From: an uncultured Nesterenkonia sp.
Lineage (GTDB): Bacteria; Actinomycetota; Actinomycetes; Actinomycetales; Micrococcaceae
Length of the DNA: 8,866 bases
Assembly: GCA_946221825.1 (NCBI GenBank)
Contig: CAMINA010000049.1
Location: 1 to 8,866, forward strand
Reading direction: 5' to 3'
Shown here: positions 1 through 6,065 of the stretch, piece after piece
Position numbering within the stretch: the stretch's first letter is position 1
Layout: each line of letters begins with the position of its first letter
The notes under the pieces: model-generated
Seen by the model: only the letters and a program-made list of their open reading frames with translations
Told to the model about the DNA's origin: nothing
Database searches by the model: none
Position numbers and translations under genes: made by a program

Positions 1-2162
1 CGGAGCACGGATTCGGGGTCAGGCTCCCCATGCTCATCCGTGGGGTAGTCCCAGGTGAGATCCAGCAGAGGACGGTCCCGCGGATCGGTGGAGTCGGCCA
101 CGCGGGCACGGATGCGCCTGCCCAGCTCGTGGAAGAATTCGAGCTCGCTCTCGGCATCGTCCGGCGGACTGACCGCCTGGTGTCGCCACTGGACGAGTCG
201 CTGAGTCTGTGTGAACGAACCAGCCTTCTCCGTATGGTTGGCCGCCGGCATGAAGAACACTTCGGTGTCGATGTCTTCAGTCCGCAGCTCGCCGCTCTCG
301 ATCTCCGGGCCGTCCTTCCACCACGTGGCCGATTCGATGAGGCTGAAGTCGCGGACGACCAGCCATTTCAGGTGGGACATGCCCATGCGCTGCATCTTCC
401 CGTTGGCCGAGCCTACGGCAGGGTTCTGCCCGATGAGGAAATATCCGTCCAGTTCGTCGCGGAGCATCCGTTCCACGGTCTGATAGGTGCCGTGGGCACC
501 GGTCAGCCGGGGCAGGTACTCGAAGGCATAGTCGTTGCCCTCGTGGGCGGCGTCGCCGAACCACGCCTTGAGCAGGCTCACGGTGTAGGCATCCGCGTTG
601 GCCCAGAAGCCCTTCTGGAGCTTCGAGCCGGTGGCCTCGGTGAACTCTTCCAGACTGTCGTGCTGGCCTGCCTCCGGCATGGGGAGGTAGCCCGGAAGCA
701 GATTGAACAGCGTCGGGATGTCGGTGGAACCTTGGATCGTCGCATGACCGCGCAGGGCGATGATCCCGCCGCCGGGGCGGCCCATATTGCCCAGCAGTAG
801 CTGCAGGACTGCGGCCGTACGGATGAACTGAGCACCCTGGGCGTGCTGGGTCCACCCCACCGCGTAGCAGAACGCGGTGGTGCGATCTCGGCCCGAATTC
901 TTCGTGATCGACTCGGCCAGATGATGGAAGTCCTCCGCAGAGATGCCGCAGGCCTCTTCGACCATCTCGGGGGTGTACCGCCGGTAGTGGCGCTTCAGAA
1001 GCTGGAAGACACAGCGCGGATCCTGTAGGGAATCGTCGCGGGCGATCTTCGCATGCTGCAGCGAGGGACCGCCGGCTCCGTATTCGTGCGGCTCAGCGAC
1101 ATCCCCCTCCGGCTCGCTGCCGGGCTCCTCGACTTTGTGGTCATCGTCGCGCGAGGCATAGGACCAGGACGTGGGGTCGTAGGCGCCCTCCTCTGGGTCA
1201 TAGCCGGAGAAGAGGCCGTTCAGGTCCTCGGCATCCTGATAGTCCTCCGAGACGATGTTGGCGGCGTTGGTGTAGTGCCGGACGTACTCGTCGAAGTGCA
1301 GATCGTTGCTCAGCACATAGTTGATCAGTGCACCGAGCAGGACGATGTCGCTGCCGGCACGCAGGGCGATGTGCTGATCGGCCACTGCACTGGTTCGAGT
1401 GAAGCGGGGGTCGACGTGGATGACCCGTGCTCCACGCTGCTGAGCCTCCGTCACCCATTGGAATCCGACAGGATGGCACTCCGCCATGTTGGATCCCTGG
1501 ATGATGATGCAGTCGGCGTTGGCCAGATCCTGCTGGGGTTGTGTGGCGCCCCCGCGCCCGAACGAGGTTCCCAGACCGGGAACCGTGGAGGAGTGTCAAA
1601 TGCGGGCTTGGTTCTCGATCTGGACGGCACCGGCGGCGGAGAAGAGCTTCTTGATCAGATAGTTCTCTTCATTGTCGATGGTCGCTCCGCCGAGACTGGC
1701 GATGCCCATGGTCCGATTCACCGGGTTGCCATGCTCGTCCTCATCCTCCCAATAGCGGCGCCGTGACTCGACGAAGCGGTCGGCGATCATATCCAGCGCT
1801 CTGTCCCGATCGAGCTCCTCCCACTCGTGGGATCGGGGAGCGCGGTAGAGGATCTTCGTCTGCCGGCCGGCGGAGTTGACCAGCTGTTCGCTGGCCGCCC
1901 CCTTGGGGCACAGCCTGCCGCGGGAGATCGGCGAATCTGGGTCGCCCTCGATGTGGATGACACGGTCGTCCTTGGCGTAGACCTTCTGCCCACAGCCCAC
2001 CGCGCAGTACGGGCAGACGCTCTGCACCACGGTGTCGGCATCGTCGGTGCGCGGAGCGGCCCGGCGCGTCTTCTGAGACGTGACAGCAGCGCCGCGGCCG
2101 GTGGAATCCCGGGAGCGCAGCTGACGGAGGACGGGCCATTCGAGAGGTGTGATCCGTGCCAT
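1..2162 (-). CDS. fdh: Selenocysteine-containing formate dehydrogenase, alpha (catalytic) subunit, 3' end outside window
   Basis: Catalytic subunit of a molybdenum or tungsten bis-MGD formate dehydrogenase, oxidising formate to CO2. About 720 codons are visible; related proteins are roughly 1,000 residues, so the C-terminal dinucleotide-binding part is off the left edge. Numbered from the ATG at 2162, the [4Fe-4S] ligands are C50, C53, C57 and C85 (VCPYCAVGC and RLCPKG), with K87 as the likely electron-relay lysine. The active-site block is IENQARI-U-HSSTVPGLG: residue 189 is encoded by TGA and H190 follows it. I read every codon from 1595 down to 3 and found no further stop, and the downstream part is plainly the same protein (GSNMAECHPVGFQW, HVDPRFTRTSAVAD, LLLGNMGRPGGG, GQNPAVGSANGK). 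No Tat or other signal peptide is seen, so it is probably cytoplasmic, unlike FdnG of E. coli. Residues about 338-362 form an acidic linker. The start at 2162 is preferred because family resemblance begins at LEWPVLRQL; ATG at 2171 is an alternative. Annotation pipelines would probably split it at 1596. Confidence 0.95.
1566..1584 (-). promoter_or_regulatory. Bacterial SECIS hairpin for UGA recoding
   Basis: Read on the minus strand, GGTTCCC-GGTCT-GGGAACC forms a perfect 7-bp stem with a 5-nt loop, beginning 11 nt after the UGA. Counting U of UGA as 1, loop GGUCU occupies nt 22-26. From memory of the E. coli fdhF SECIS, the same GGUCU also sits at nt 22-26 there, including the G23-U24 pair that SelB contacts, and two uridines lie at 17-18 in both. 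Unlike fdhF, the stem here has no obvious bulged U, because U17 can pair with A31. Part of the match reflects the encoded Gly-Leu, but the perfect complementarity of both arms is not required by the protein. Confidence 0.85.
1596..1598 (-). other. In-frame UGA read as selenocysteine (Sec189)
   Basis: The minus-strand codon TGA interrupts an otherwise open frame exactly at the active-site position where formate dehydrogenases carry Sec or Cys (QARI-U-HS). Family homology continues in the same frame on both sides, so neither a frameshift nor a true stop is a good explanation. Decoding would need SelB, SelA, SelD and tRNA-Sec, none of which is in this window. Confidence 0.95.
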
Positions 2163-2169
2163 GACGCTC

Positions 2170-2175
2170 ATGCTA
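2170..2175 (-). promoter_or_regulatory. Putative -10 box of fdh, leaderless transcript
   Basis: TAGCAT (TANNNT) on the minus strand ends 7 nt before the ATG at 2162, so transcription would start at or next to the start codon. No Shine-Dalgarno sequence precedes ATG 2162 or ATG 2171, which agrees with leaderless initiation, common in actinobacteria. No convincing -35 is visible about 17 bp upstream, where the sequence is C-rich. Confidence 0.4.
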
Positions 2176-2259
2176 ACAGCTGTGAGTCCCGCGGGGGAGA
2201 GGGCTGACAGAGCGGATCGGAAGACCCAGAGCGCCCGGGAAGCCACGGAGGCACCGGCC

Positions 2260-2281
2260 CAGATCTCTGTTCAGATTTCTG
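2260..2281. promoter_or_regulatory. Tandem palindromic operator candidate (CAGAN2TCTG x2)
   Basis: Two near-identical decamers, CAGATCTCTG (2260-2269) and CAGATTTCTG (2272-2281), lie 12 bp apart, start to start. Each is itself a palindrome, CAGA-N2-TCTG. They sit in the divergent region between fdh and the lipoate-ligase-like gene and overlap the probable -35 region of the latter, as a repressor site would. The regulator is unknown. Confidence 0.4.
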
Positions 2282-2282
2282 G

Positions 2283-2298
2283 GGTCCACGGAGGGACC
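2283..2298. repeat. Inverted repeat in promoter spacer
   Basis: GGTCC (2283-2287) and GGACC (2294-2298) are perfect inverted arms around a 6-bp centre. They lie just upstream of the TAGACT -10 candidate, between it and the -35 region, so this could be a second operator or part of one. The GGAGGG inside it looks like a ribosome-binding site but is 18 nt from the ATG at 2314. Confidence 0.3.
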
Positions 2299-2299
2299 G

Positions 2300-2305
2300 T
2301 AGACT
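2300..2305 (+). promoter_or_regulatory. Putative -10 box of the lipoate-ligase-like gene
   Basis: TAGACT (TANNNT) ends 8 nt before ATG 2314, which predicts a start of transcription at or within about 2 nt of the start codon. A weak -35 (TTCTGG, 2277-2282) lies at 17-bp spacing and overlaps the second CAGAN2TCTG palindrome. Confidence 0.4.
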
Positions 2306-2313
2306 CAGTGCCC

Positions 2314-3072
2314 ATGGGTGAAGCCGGGTCGCTGCTGCTCTACAGGCAGCCGGAGAGCTTCGGGGCTGCCAGAGATCTTGATCTCGCCATCGAGCTGCTC
2401 CGAGGCACTCGACGCTACGCCCAGGACGCCGGCGACCCGATGGGCACAGGCCCCATGCTGCGCATCTATCAGCCCCAGCCCACGCTGGCCTTCGGCCAGC
2501 GGGACCAGAAGCTGCCGGGCTTCCGCCGAGCGAGCGAGGCCTGTGCCGACGCCGGATTCACTCCGCTGGTCCGTCGGGCCGGAGGGCGTGCTGCCGCGTA
2601 CCATCGCGGCTCACTGGTCATCGACCATATCGAACCGGATCCCGACCCGATCCGGGCGTCGCAGGATCGTTTCCGTGCCTTCGGGGAGCTCTTCGTCGAG
2701 GCGCTGCAGAGCTGTGGGCTGGATGCCCTTCTCGGCCCCATCCCGGGGGAGTACTGCTATGGCGAGCACTCTGTCCATGCGGTCATGCCGGGAGAGCCGG
2801 ATGTCCGCATCAAGCTTGTGGGCACCGCCCAGCGGCAGGTCGGCTCCGGCTGGCTGTTCTCCACTTCTGTCGTGGTCGATGGCGGCGCGGCCATCCGCCG
2901 TGCGCTCACCGCAGCCTATTCGGCCTTGGACCTCGAGTGGGATCCGCTTACGGCAGGGGCTGCGGCCGATCTGCTCCCTGGACTGACCACAGCCCAGGTG
3001 GAGGAGGCCGTGGTGGAGACCTATCGCCGGCACTGGGAGCTCCGGCCGGGGGTCCCGGCGCTGTTGAAGTGA
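2314..3072 (+). CDS. Lipoate--protein ligase / octanoyltransferase family protein
   Basis: A 252-residue member of the BPL/LplA/LipB catalytic fold, which attaches lipoyl or octanoyl groups to lysines of acyl-carrier domains (2-oxoacid dehydrogenases, GcvH). Visible signatures are RIYQPQPTLAFGQRD (50-64), the acyl-adenylate/acyl-binding block RRAGGRAAAYH (87-97), GEYCYGEHS (145-153), and KLVGTAQR (167-174) with the family's invariant lysine at K167. C148 lies where acyl-cysteine octanoyltransferases such as LipM and LipL keep their nucleophile, so a cysteine-based transferase is as likely as an ATP-dependent ligase. The exact substrate cannot be decided from sequence. ATG 2314 is chosen because homology begins directly after it and a -10 box lies just upstream. 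GTG 2308, 12 nt after GGAGGG, is an alternative. The long upstream extension in frame back to 2149 shows no family resemblance. It is divergent from fdh and convergent with the MBL gene. Confidence 0.85.
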   Translation: MGEAGSLLLYRQPESFGAARDLDLAIELLRGTRRYAQDAGDPMGTGPMLRIYQPQPTLAFGQRDQKLPGFRRASEACADAGFTPLVRRAGGRAAAYHRGSLVIDHIEPDPDPIRASQDRFRAFGELFVEALQSCGLDALLGPIPGEYCYGEHSVHAVMPGEPDVRIKLVGTAQRQVGSGWLFSTSVVVDGGAAIRRALTAAYSALDLEWDPLTAGAAADLLPGLTTAQVEEAVVETYRRHWELRPGVPALLK

Positions 3073-3098
3073 GCTCAGCGCTGCTGAGGTGAGCTCAG
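3059..3098 (+). repeat. 20-bp tandem duplication spanning a stop codon
   Basis: Copy 1 (3059-3078) and copy 2 (3079-3098) match at 18 of 20 bases, and the first four bases of a third unit (CGCT) follow. Copy 1 encodes the last codons of the lipoate-ligase-like gene, Ala-Leu-Leu-Lys-stop. Copy 2 keeps the same pattern, reading Ala-Leu-Leu-Arg-stop in a shifted frame beyond the stop. Confidence 0.8.
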
Positions 3099-3109
3099 CG
3101 CTCAGATGC

Positions 3110-3151
3110 AGTACGGCCCCGAGCATGGTCAGACATGTCCGGGGCCGTACT
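3110..3151. terminator. Shared bidirectional hairpin terminator
   Basis: A perfect 12-bp stem (AGTACGGCCCCG, 3110-3121, with its complement 3140-3151) encloses an inner CATG/CATG pairing (3124-3127 with 3134-3137). It lies 37 bp after the stop of the plus-strand lipoate-ligase-like gene and 12 bp after the stop of the minus-strand MBL gene, so it can end both convergent transcripts. There is no T-tract, as is usual for actinobacterial hairpin terminators. Confidence 0.8.
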
Positions 3152-3163
3152 CGTGCTGAGACG

Positions 3164-3799
3164 TCAGCTGTTGTTCTTCACAGCCTCATCGACGTTGGGC
3201 TTCTCCGCGCCGACTGTGGTCGAAGGACCGTGGCCTGTCTTCACGGTGGTGTCCTCAGGCAGAGCGAAGAGCACCGTGCGGATCGAATCCACGATGGTCT
3301 CGAAGCTGCTGAAGGAGCGTCCGGTCGCGCCGGGGCCCCCGTTGAACAGGGTGTCTCCGCCGAAGACCACGCCGCCCTCCAGGTCTGCTGCGTAGTAGCA
3401 GGTTGAGCCGGGGGAATGGCCGGGCGTGTGCAGCGCCTTCAGCGTCGTCCCCGCCACGGTGAAGGTGTCACCGTCGGAGATCTTCACATCCGGCTCGCTG
3501 TCGGGGTAGACCTGCTCCCAGAGGACCCTGTCCTCCCAGTTCAGGTGGATGTCTCCGCCGATGCGGGCCTGGACATCCTTGACCTGGCCGATGTGATCGT
3601 CGTGGGCGTGGGTGAGCAGGATCGCGACCACTCGACGGCCGCCTACCGCCTTCTCCACGGCCTCGGCGTCGTGGGCCGGATCGATCACGATGACCTCCTG
3701 ATCGTCGCCTACGACCCAGATGTTGTTGTCGACCTGGTGGGTCTCGCCGTCCAAGGAGAAGGTCCCGGAGGTCTCCAGGTGCTCGATACGTGCGTTCAT
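3164..3799 (-). CDS. MBL-fold metallo-hydrolase, candidate S-formylmycothiol hydrolase
   Basis: A 211-residue metallo-beta-lactamase-fold protein of the glyoxalase II-like group. The full di-metal set is present: THAHDDH (H64, H66, D68, H69), HTPGHSPGS (H128), GGDTLF (D149) and GHG (H190). No signal peptide is seen, so it should be cytoplasmic. It follows mscR with a 46-bp gap and has its own Shine-Dalgarno (AGGAG at 3806-3810, 6 nt from ATG 3799). The same pair, mscR plus an MBL gene, is known in other actinobacteria (for example Rv2259-Rv2260 in Mycobacterium tuberculosis). Glyoxalase II enzymes hydrolyse thioesters of small thiols, so hydrolysis of S-formylmycothiol, the MscR product, to formate and mycothiol is the natural proposal. 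That role is inferred from context and fold. A generic thioesterase or lactonase role is not excluded. Confidence 0.9.
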   Translation of the reverse strand: MNARIEHLETSGTFSLDGETHQVDNNIWVVGDDQEVIVIDPAHDAEAVEKAVGGRRVVAILLTHAHDDHIGQVKDVQARIGGDIHLNWEDRVLWEQVYPDSEPDVKISDGDTFTVAGTTLKALHTPGHSPGSTCYYAADLEGGVVFGGDTLFNGGPGATGRSFSSFETIVDSIRTVLFALPEDTTVKTGHGPSTTVGAEKPNVDEAVKNNS

Positions 3800-3845
3800 G
3801 CTGTGCTCCTCATCCTTTCGGGGTGTTCCTGGGATGTGATGCGGC

Positions 3846-4943
3846 TCAGGCCTGGATCTCGACCACGGAGCGCAGCACCTCGCCGCGGTTCATGGTGTCG
3901 AAGCCCTCCTGGACCTTGTCCAGGGTGATCCGTTCGGTCACGAAGGCATCCAGGTCCAGACGACCCTGCTGGTAGAGGTCCACCAGCATCGGGAAGTCGC
4001 GGGACGGCAGGCAGTCACCGTACCAGGACGACTTCAGCGATCCGCCGCGGCTGAAGAGGTCCTGCAGCGGCAGCTCCAGCGTCAGGGAAGCATCCGGCAC
4101 ACCGACCAGCACCACACGGCCGGCCAGGTCGCGAGCATAGAAGGCCTGCTTATAGGTGGCAGGGATGCCCACGGCATCGATCACGAGATCTGCACCGAAC
4201 CCGCCGGTCAGCTCGCGGATGGCCTCCACCGCGTCGGTCTCCTTCGAATTGACCGTGTGGGTCGCGCCGAGCTCCTCGGCCTTCTCCAGCTTCCGCGGGT
4301 CGAGGTCGACAGCGATGATGGTGGTTGCTCCGGCGAGCTTGGCCCCCGCGATGGCGGCCGTGCCCACTCCGCCGGCGCCGATGACCGCCACCGACTCTCC
4401 GCGCTTGACCTCACCGGTGTTGATCGCAGCCCCGATTCCGGCCATCACACCGCAGCCCAGCAGGCCGACCGCAGCGTTGGAGGCATCGTCGACGTCGTCG
4501 ATGACGGTGCACTGGCCGGAGTGGACCAGAGTCTTCTCCGCGAAGGCGCCGATGCCCAGTGCGGCTTCCAGCTCGGTCCCATCGGTCAGCGTCATGGGCT
4601 GTGCGGCGTTGTGGGTGTTGAAGCAGTACTTCAGATCGCCCTTGGCGCAGGCGCGGCATTCGCCGCAGACGGCGCGCCAGTTCAGGATGACTTTGTCGCC
4701 GACTTTGACATTGGTCACGCCCTCGCCGATCTCCGAGACTCGGGCAGTGGCCTCATGACCCAGCAGGTAGGGGAAGTTGTCTCCCACCTCGCCCTGCTGA
4801 AAGTGCTGATCAGTCTGGCAGACGCCGCAGGTCAGGACGTCGACGACGACTTCGCCGGGTCCCGGATCCGGGATCACGATCTGCTCGACGACCGCAGGGG
4901 CGTTCTTCTCCTTGACCACGACAGCATTGACGGTCTGTGACAT
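3846..4943 (-). CDS. mscR: S-(hydroxymethyl)mycothiol dehydrogenase (mycothiol-dependent formaldehyde dehydrogenase)
   Basis: A 365-residue zinc-dependent medium-chain alcohol dehydrogenase. It oxidises the formaldehyde-mycothiol adduct with NAD+ to S-formylmycothiol; the family also reduces S-nitrosomycothiol. Catalytic zinc ligands are visible as C42 (CGVCQTD), H63-E64 (GHE) and C164 (LLGCGVMAG). The structural zinc is bound by C93, C96, C99 and C107. The Rossmann motif GAGGVG is at 189-194, with D213 at the end of the next strand favouring NAD+ over NADP+. The motifs [29 protein letters not shown] and [14 protein letters not shown] are typical of the mycothiol-dependent branch. A strong Shine-Dalgarno (GAGGAG, 4949-4954) lies 5 nt before ATG 4943. 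It is first in a two-gene operon with the downstream MBL hydrolase. Expression is often formaldehyde- or thiol-stress-responsive in relatives, but no operator is firmly identified here. Confidence 0.95.
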   Translation of the reverse strand: MSQTVNAVVVKEKNAPAVVEQIVIPDPGPGEVVVDVLTCGVCQTDQHFQQGEVGDNFPYLLGHEATARVSEIGEGVTNVKVGDKVILNWRAVCGECRACAKGDLKYCFNTHNAAQPMTLTDGTELEAALGIGAFAEKTLVHSGQCTVIDDVDDASNAAVGLLGCGVMAGIGAAINTGEVKRGESVAVIGAGGVGTAAIAGAKLAGATTIIAVDLDPRKLEKAEELGATHTVNSKETDAVEAIRELTGGFGADLVIDAVGIPATYKQAFYARDLAGRVVLVGVPDASLTLELPLQDLFSRGGSLKSSWYGDCLPSRDFPMLVDLYQQGRLDLDAFVTERITLDKVQEGFDTMNRGEVLRSVVEIQA

Positions 4944-5011
4944 GGCATCTCCTCAGTAGGTGTGCAGACAGGTAGGTGCTCCCTCATTCTGGCAGTCGAC
5001 CCCGCCCCTGA

Positions 5012-5040
5012 ACAGATGCTGTCCGGCTAGGTCGGCTAGC
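5012..5040. repeat. Small inverted repeats upstream of mscR
   Basis: The 133-bp gap between the VKOR stop and mscR contains ACAG-ATG-CTGT (5012-5022) and GCTAG-GTCGG-CTAGC (5026-5040). Both stems are short (4 and 5 bp). They could be a weak terminator for the VKOR gene or regulator sites for mscR. No convincing -35/-10 pair was found in this gap; CAGAAT near 4987 on the minus strand is only a weak -10. Confidence 0.25.
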
Positions 5041-5076
5041 GAAACGTCCAGGTCAGCCGGGAAGGAGAAGAACGGA

Positions 5077-5745
5077 TCAGATGGTGAGGATCTGAGGGAA
5101 CTCCACGATGACGCTGGCGGCCACCGCGAGGTAGAGCAGCAGCGCGGCCACCCACCACCAGTCACGGGCTGCCCGCTGCAGACCCTCTCCGGCAGGGATG
5201 ACTCCACAGAGGATGTTGCGCGCGGTCACCGCGGCGGCCATCGGGATGACGGCGGCCCAGACGATCATGCAGTAGGGGCACAGGGCCCCGATCACATAGA
5301 CGGCCTGGGACCAGAGCCACACGCAGAAGCCCAGGGCGAAGAGCACCCCGGCCTGCAGGCCGATCCAGTACCACCGAGGCAGGCGCAGGCGGCCCAACAG
5401 GCCGACGCCGATCGCGATGATCAGTGGAAAGCCCACCACGCCGATGAAGATGTTCGGGAACCCGAAGGTCGAGGCCTGCCAGGACTCCATGACTTGGCCG
5501 CAGGAGACCCATGGGCTGATGTCGCAGGCGGTGGAGTGGCTGCTGTCCTGCCAGAGCTGGATGCGTTCGTAGAGCAGCAGGAAGCTCGCCGCCGCGGCCA
5601 CCAGCCCGGTGATCACCAACCAGAGGCCCAGACCGCGATCCCGCGCCACGTGGGGGATCTCTGCCTGCCCGGCGGTGCGGCTCCGGCCTGCCTGCGGCTC
5701 CTCGGGGGTGCCCTGCGACACGCCCGGCGTCGTCTCAACTGCCAT
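5077..5745 (-). CDS. Vitamin K epoxide reductase (VKOR) family membrane protein
   Basis: A 222-residue membrane thiol oxidoreductase. Bacterial VKORs reoxidise DsbA-like proteins and pass electrons to quinone (menaquinone in actinobacteria), supporting disulfide formation outside the membrane. A ~38-residue polar N-terminus is followed by about five hydrophobic segments (roughly 40-59, 97-117, 127-145, 149-172 and 195-215). The shuttle cysteines C74 and C82 lie in the first extracytoplasmic loop (ACDISPWVSCG), and the active-site pair is CPYC (C156, C159). All four redox cysteines are intact. Unlike some bacterial VKORs there is no fused thioredoxin domain, so a separate DsbA-like partner must be elsewhere. 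The gene is upstream of mscR on the same strand but separated by 133 bp with mscR having its own signals, so co-transcription is possible but not evident. It is divergent from rne. Confidence 0.92.
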   Translation of the reverse strand: MAVETTPGVSQGTPEEPQAGRSRTAGQAEIPHVARDRGLGLWLVITGLVAAAASFLLLYERIQLWQDSSHSTACDISPWVSCGQVMESWQASTFGFPNIFIGVVGFPLIIAIGVGLLGRLRLPRWYWIGLQAGVLFALGFCVWLWSQAVYVIGALCPYCMIVWAAVIPMAAAVTARNILCGVIPAGEGLQRAARDWWWVAALLLYLAVAASVIVEFPQILTI

Positions 5746-5751
5746 ACTGCG

Positions 5752-5757
5752 ATTCTA
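5752..5757 (-). promoter_or_regulatory. -10 box of the VKOR gene, leaderless transcript
   Basis: TAGAAT on the minus strand, a 5/6 match to TATAAT, ends 6 nt before ATG 5745. No Shine-Dalgarno lies between them, so the transcript is probably leaderless. No recognisable -35 is present about 17 bp upstream. Confidence 0.55.
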
Positions 5758-5813
5758 CGCGCCTGTGCTCGGCACCGACGACGCGGTGATGTCGGCGGCT
5801 CCGGGCAGGTGTG

Positions 5814-5859
5814 CGATACTGGGGGTTATCGAGATGCGGACCACACCCGAGTATCGAGA
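5814..5859. repeat. CGATA/TATCG inverted repeat and TATCGAGA direct repeat
   Basis: CGATA (5814-5818) and TATCG (5827-5831) are inverted arms 8 bp apart. TATCGAGA occurs at 5827-5834 and again at 5852-5859, 25 bp away. The group overlaps the possible rne promoter and may be a regulator-binding site. The repeats are short enough that chance is not excluded. Confidence 0.25.
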
Positions 5860-5883
5860 AGGCTTTGGACATTCCGTCGAGTC

Positions 5884-5902
5884 GCCGCGGAAGAGACGCG
5901 GC
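5884..5902 (+). other. Hairpin in rne leader (GCCGCG / CGCGGC)
   Basis: A perfect 6-bp all-G/C stem closes a purine-rich 7-nt loop (GAAGAGA). In the plus-strand transcript this would be a stable stem-loop about 240 nt before the rne start codon. Confidence 0.4.
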
Positions 5903-5922
5903 ACCACAGCAAGTGATGACGG

Positions 5923-5938
5923 ACGGCCGGACAGCCGT
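5923..5938 (+). other. Hairpin in rne leader (ACGGC / GCCGT)
   Basis: A perfect 5-bp stem with a 6-nt loop, 21 bp after the previous hairpin. Together they make a consecutive pair of stem-loops in the rne leader. Confidence 0.3.
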
Positions 5939-6065
5939 GCAGAGCGCGCCCAGATAGTGGGGCAGCGCCCGGCGAGTCCCGGCAGAGCTGAGAAGACAAG
6001 GTTTTTGAGACAACACAGGCAGTTCGAAGGCCGCACCCGTGGTGAGAGGACGGGGCAACGAGGCC

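Noticed and set aside
30..800. 256-residue plus-strand ORF
   Set aside because: Antisense shadow of fdh in a high-GC sequence; no recognisable protein motifs.
1198..1599. 133-residue minus-strand ORF starting just after the TGA of fdh
   Set aside because: It is in a different frame from fdh and resembles no family. The real fdh frame is open through the same region with clear homology.
1..2162. fdh as a pseudogene broken by a nonsense mutation
   Set aside because: The TGA is at the canonical Sec site, a SECIS-like hairpin follows, and the rest of the frame is intact and well conserved.
2163..2246. Longer N-terminus for formate dehydrogenase from the start at 2246
   Set aside because: The extra residues show no family resemblance and would run through the proposed fdh -10 box.
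2149..2313. 55-residue upstream extension of the lipoate-ligase-like protein
   Set aside because: Homology begins after ATG 2314, and the extension would cover the operator-like repeats and overlap the fdh start.
4156..4940. Plus-strand ORFs of 200 and 227 residues opposite mscR
   Set aside because: Antisense shadows of a well-identified dehydrogenase, with no motifs or ribosome-binding sites.
5916..5957. 13-codon upstream ORF in the rne leader (MTDGRTAVQSAPR)
   Set aside because: No Shine-Dalgarno and nothing suggesting attenuation (no codon runs or overlap with rne). It is likely a chance ORF.
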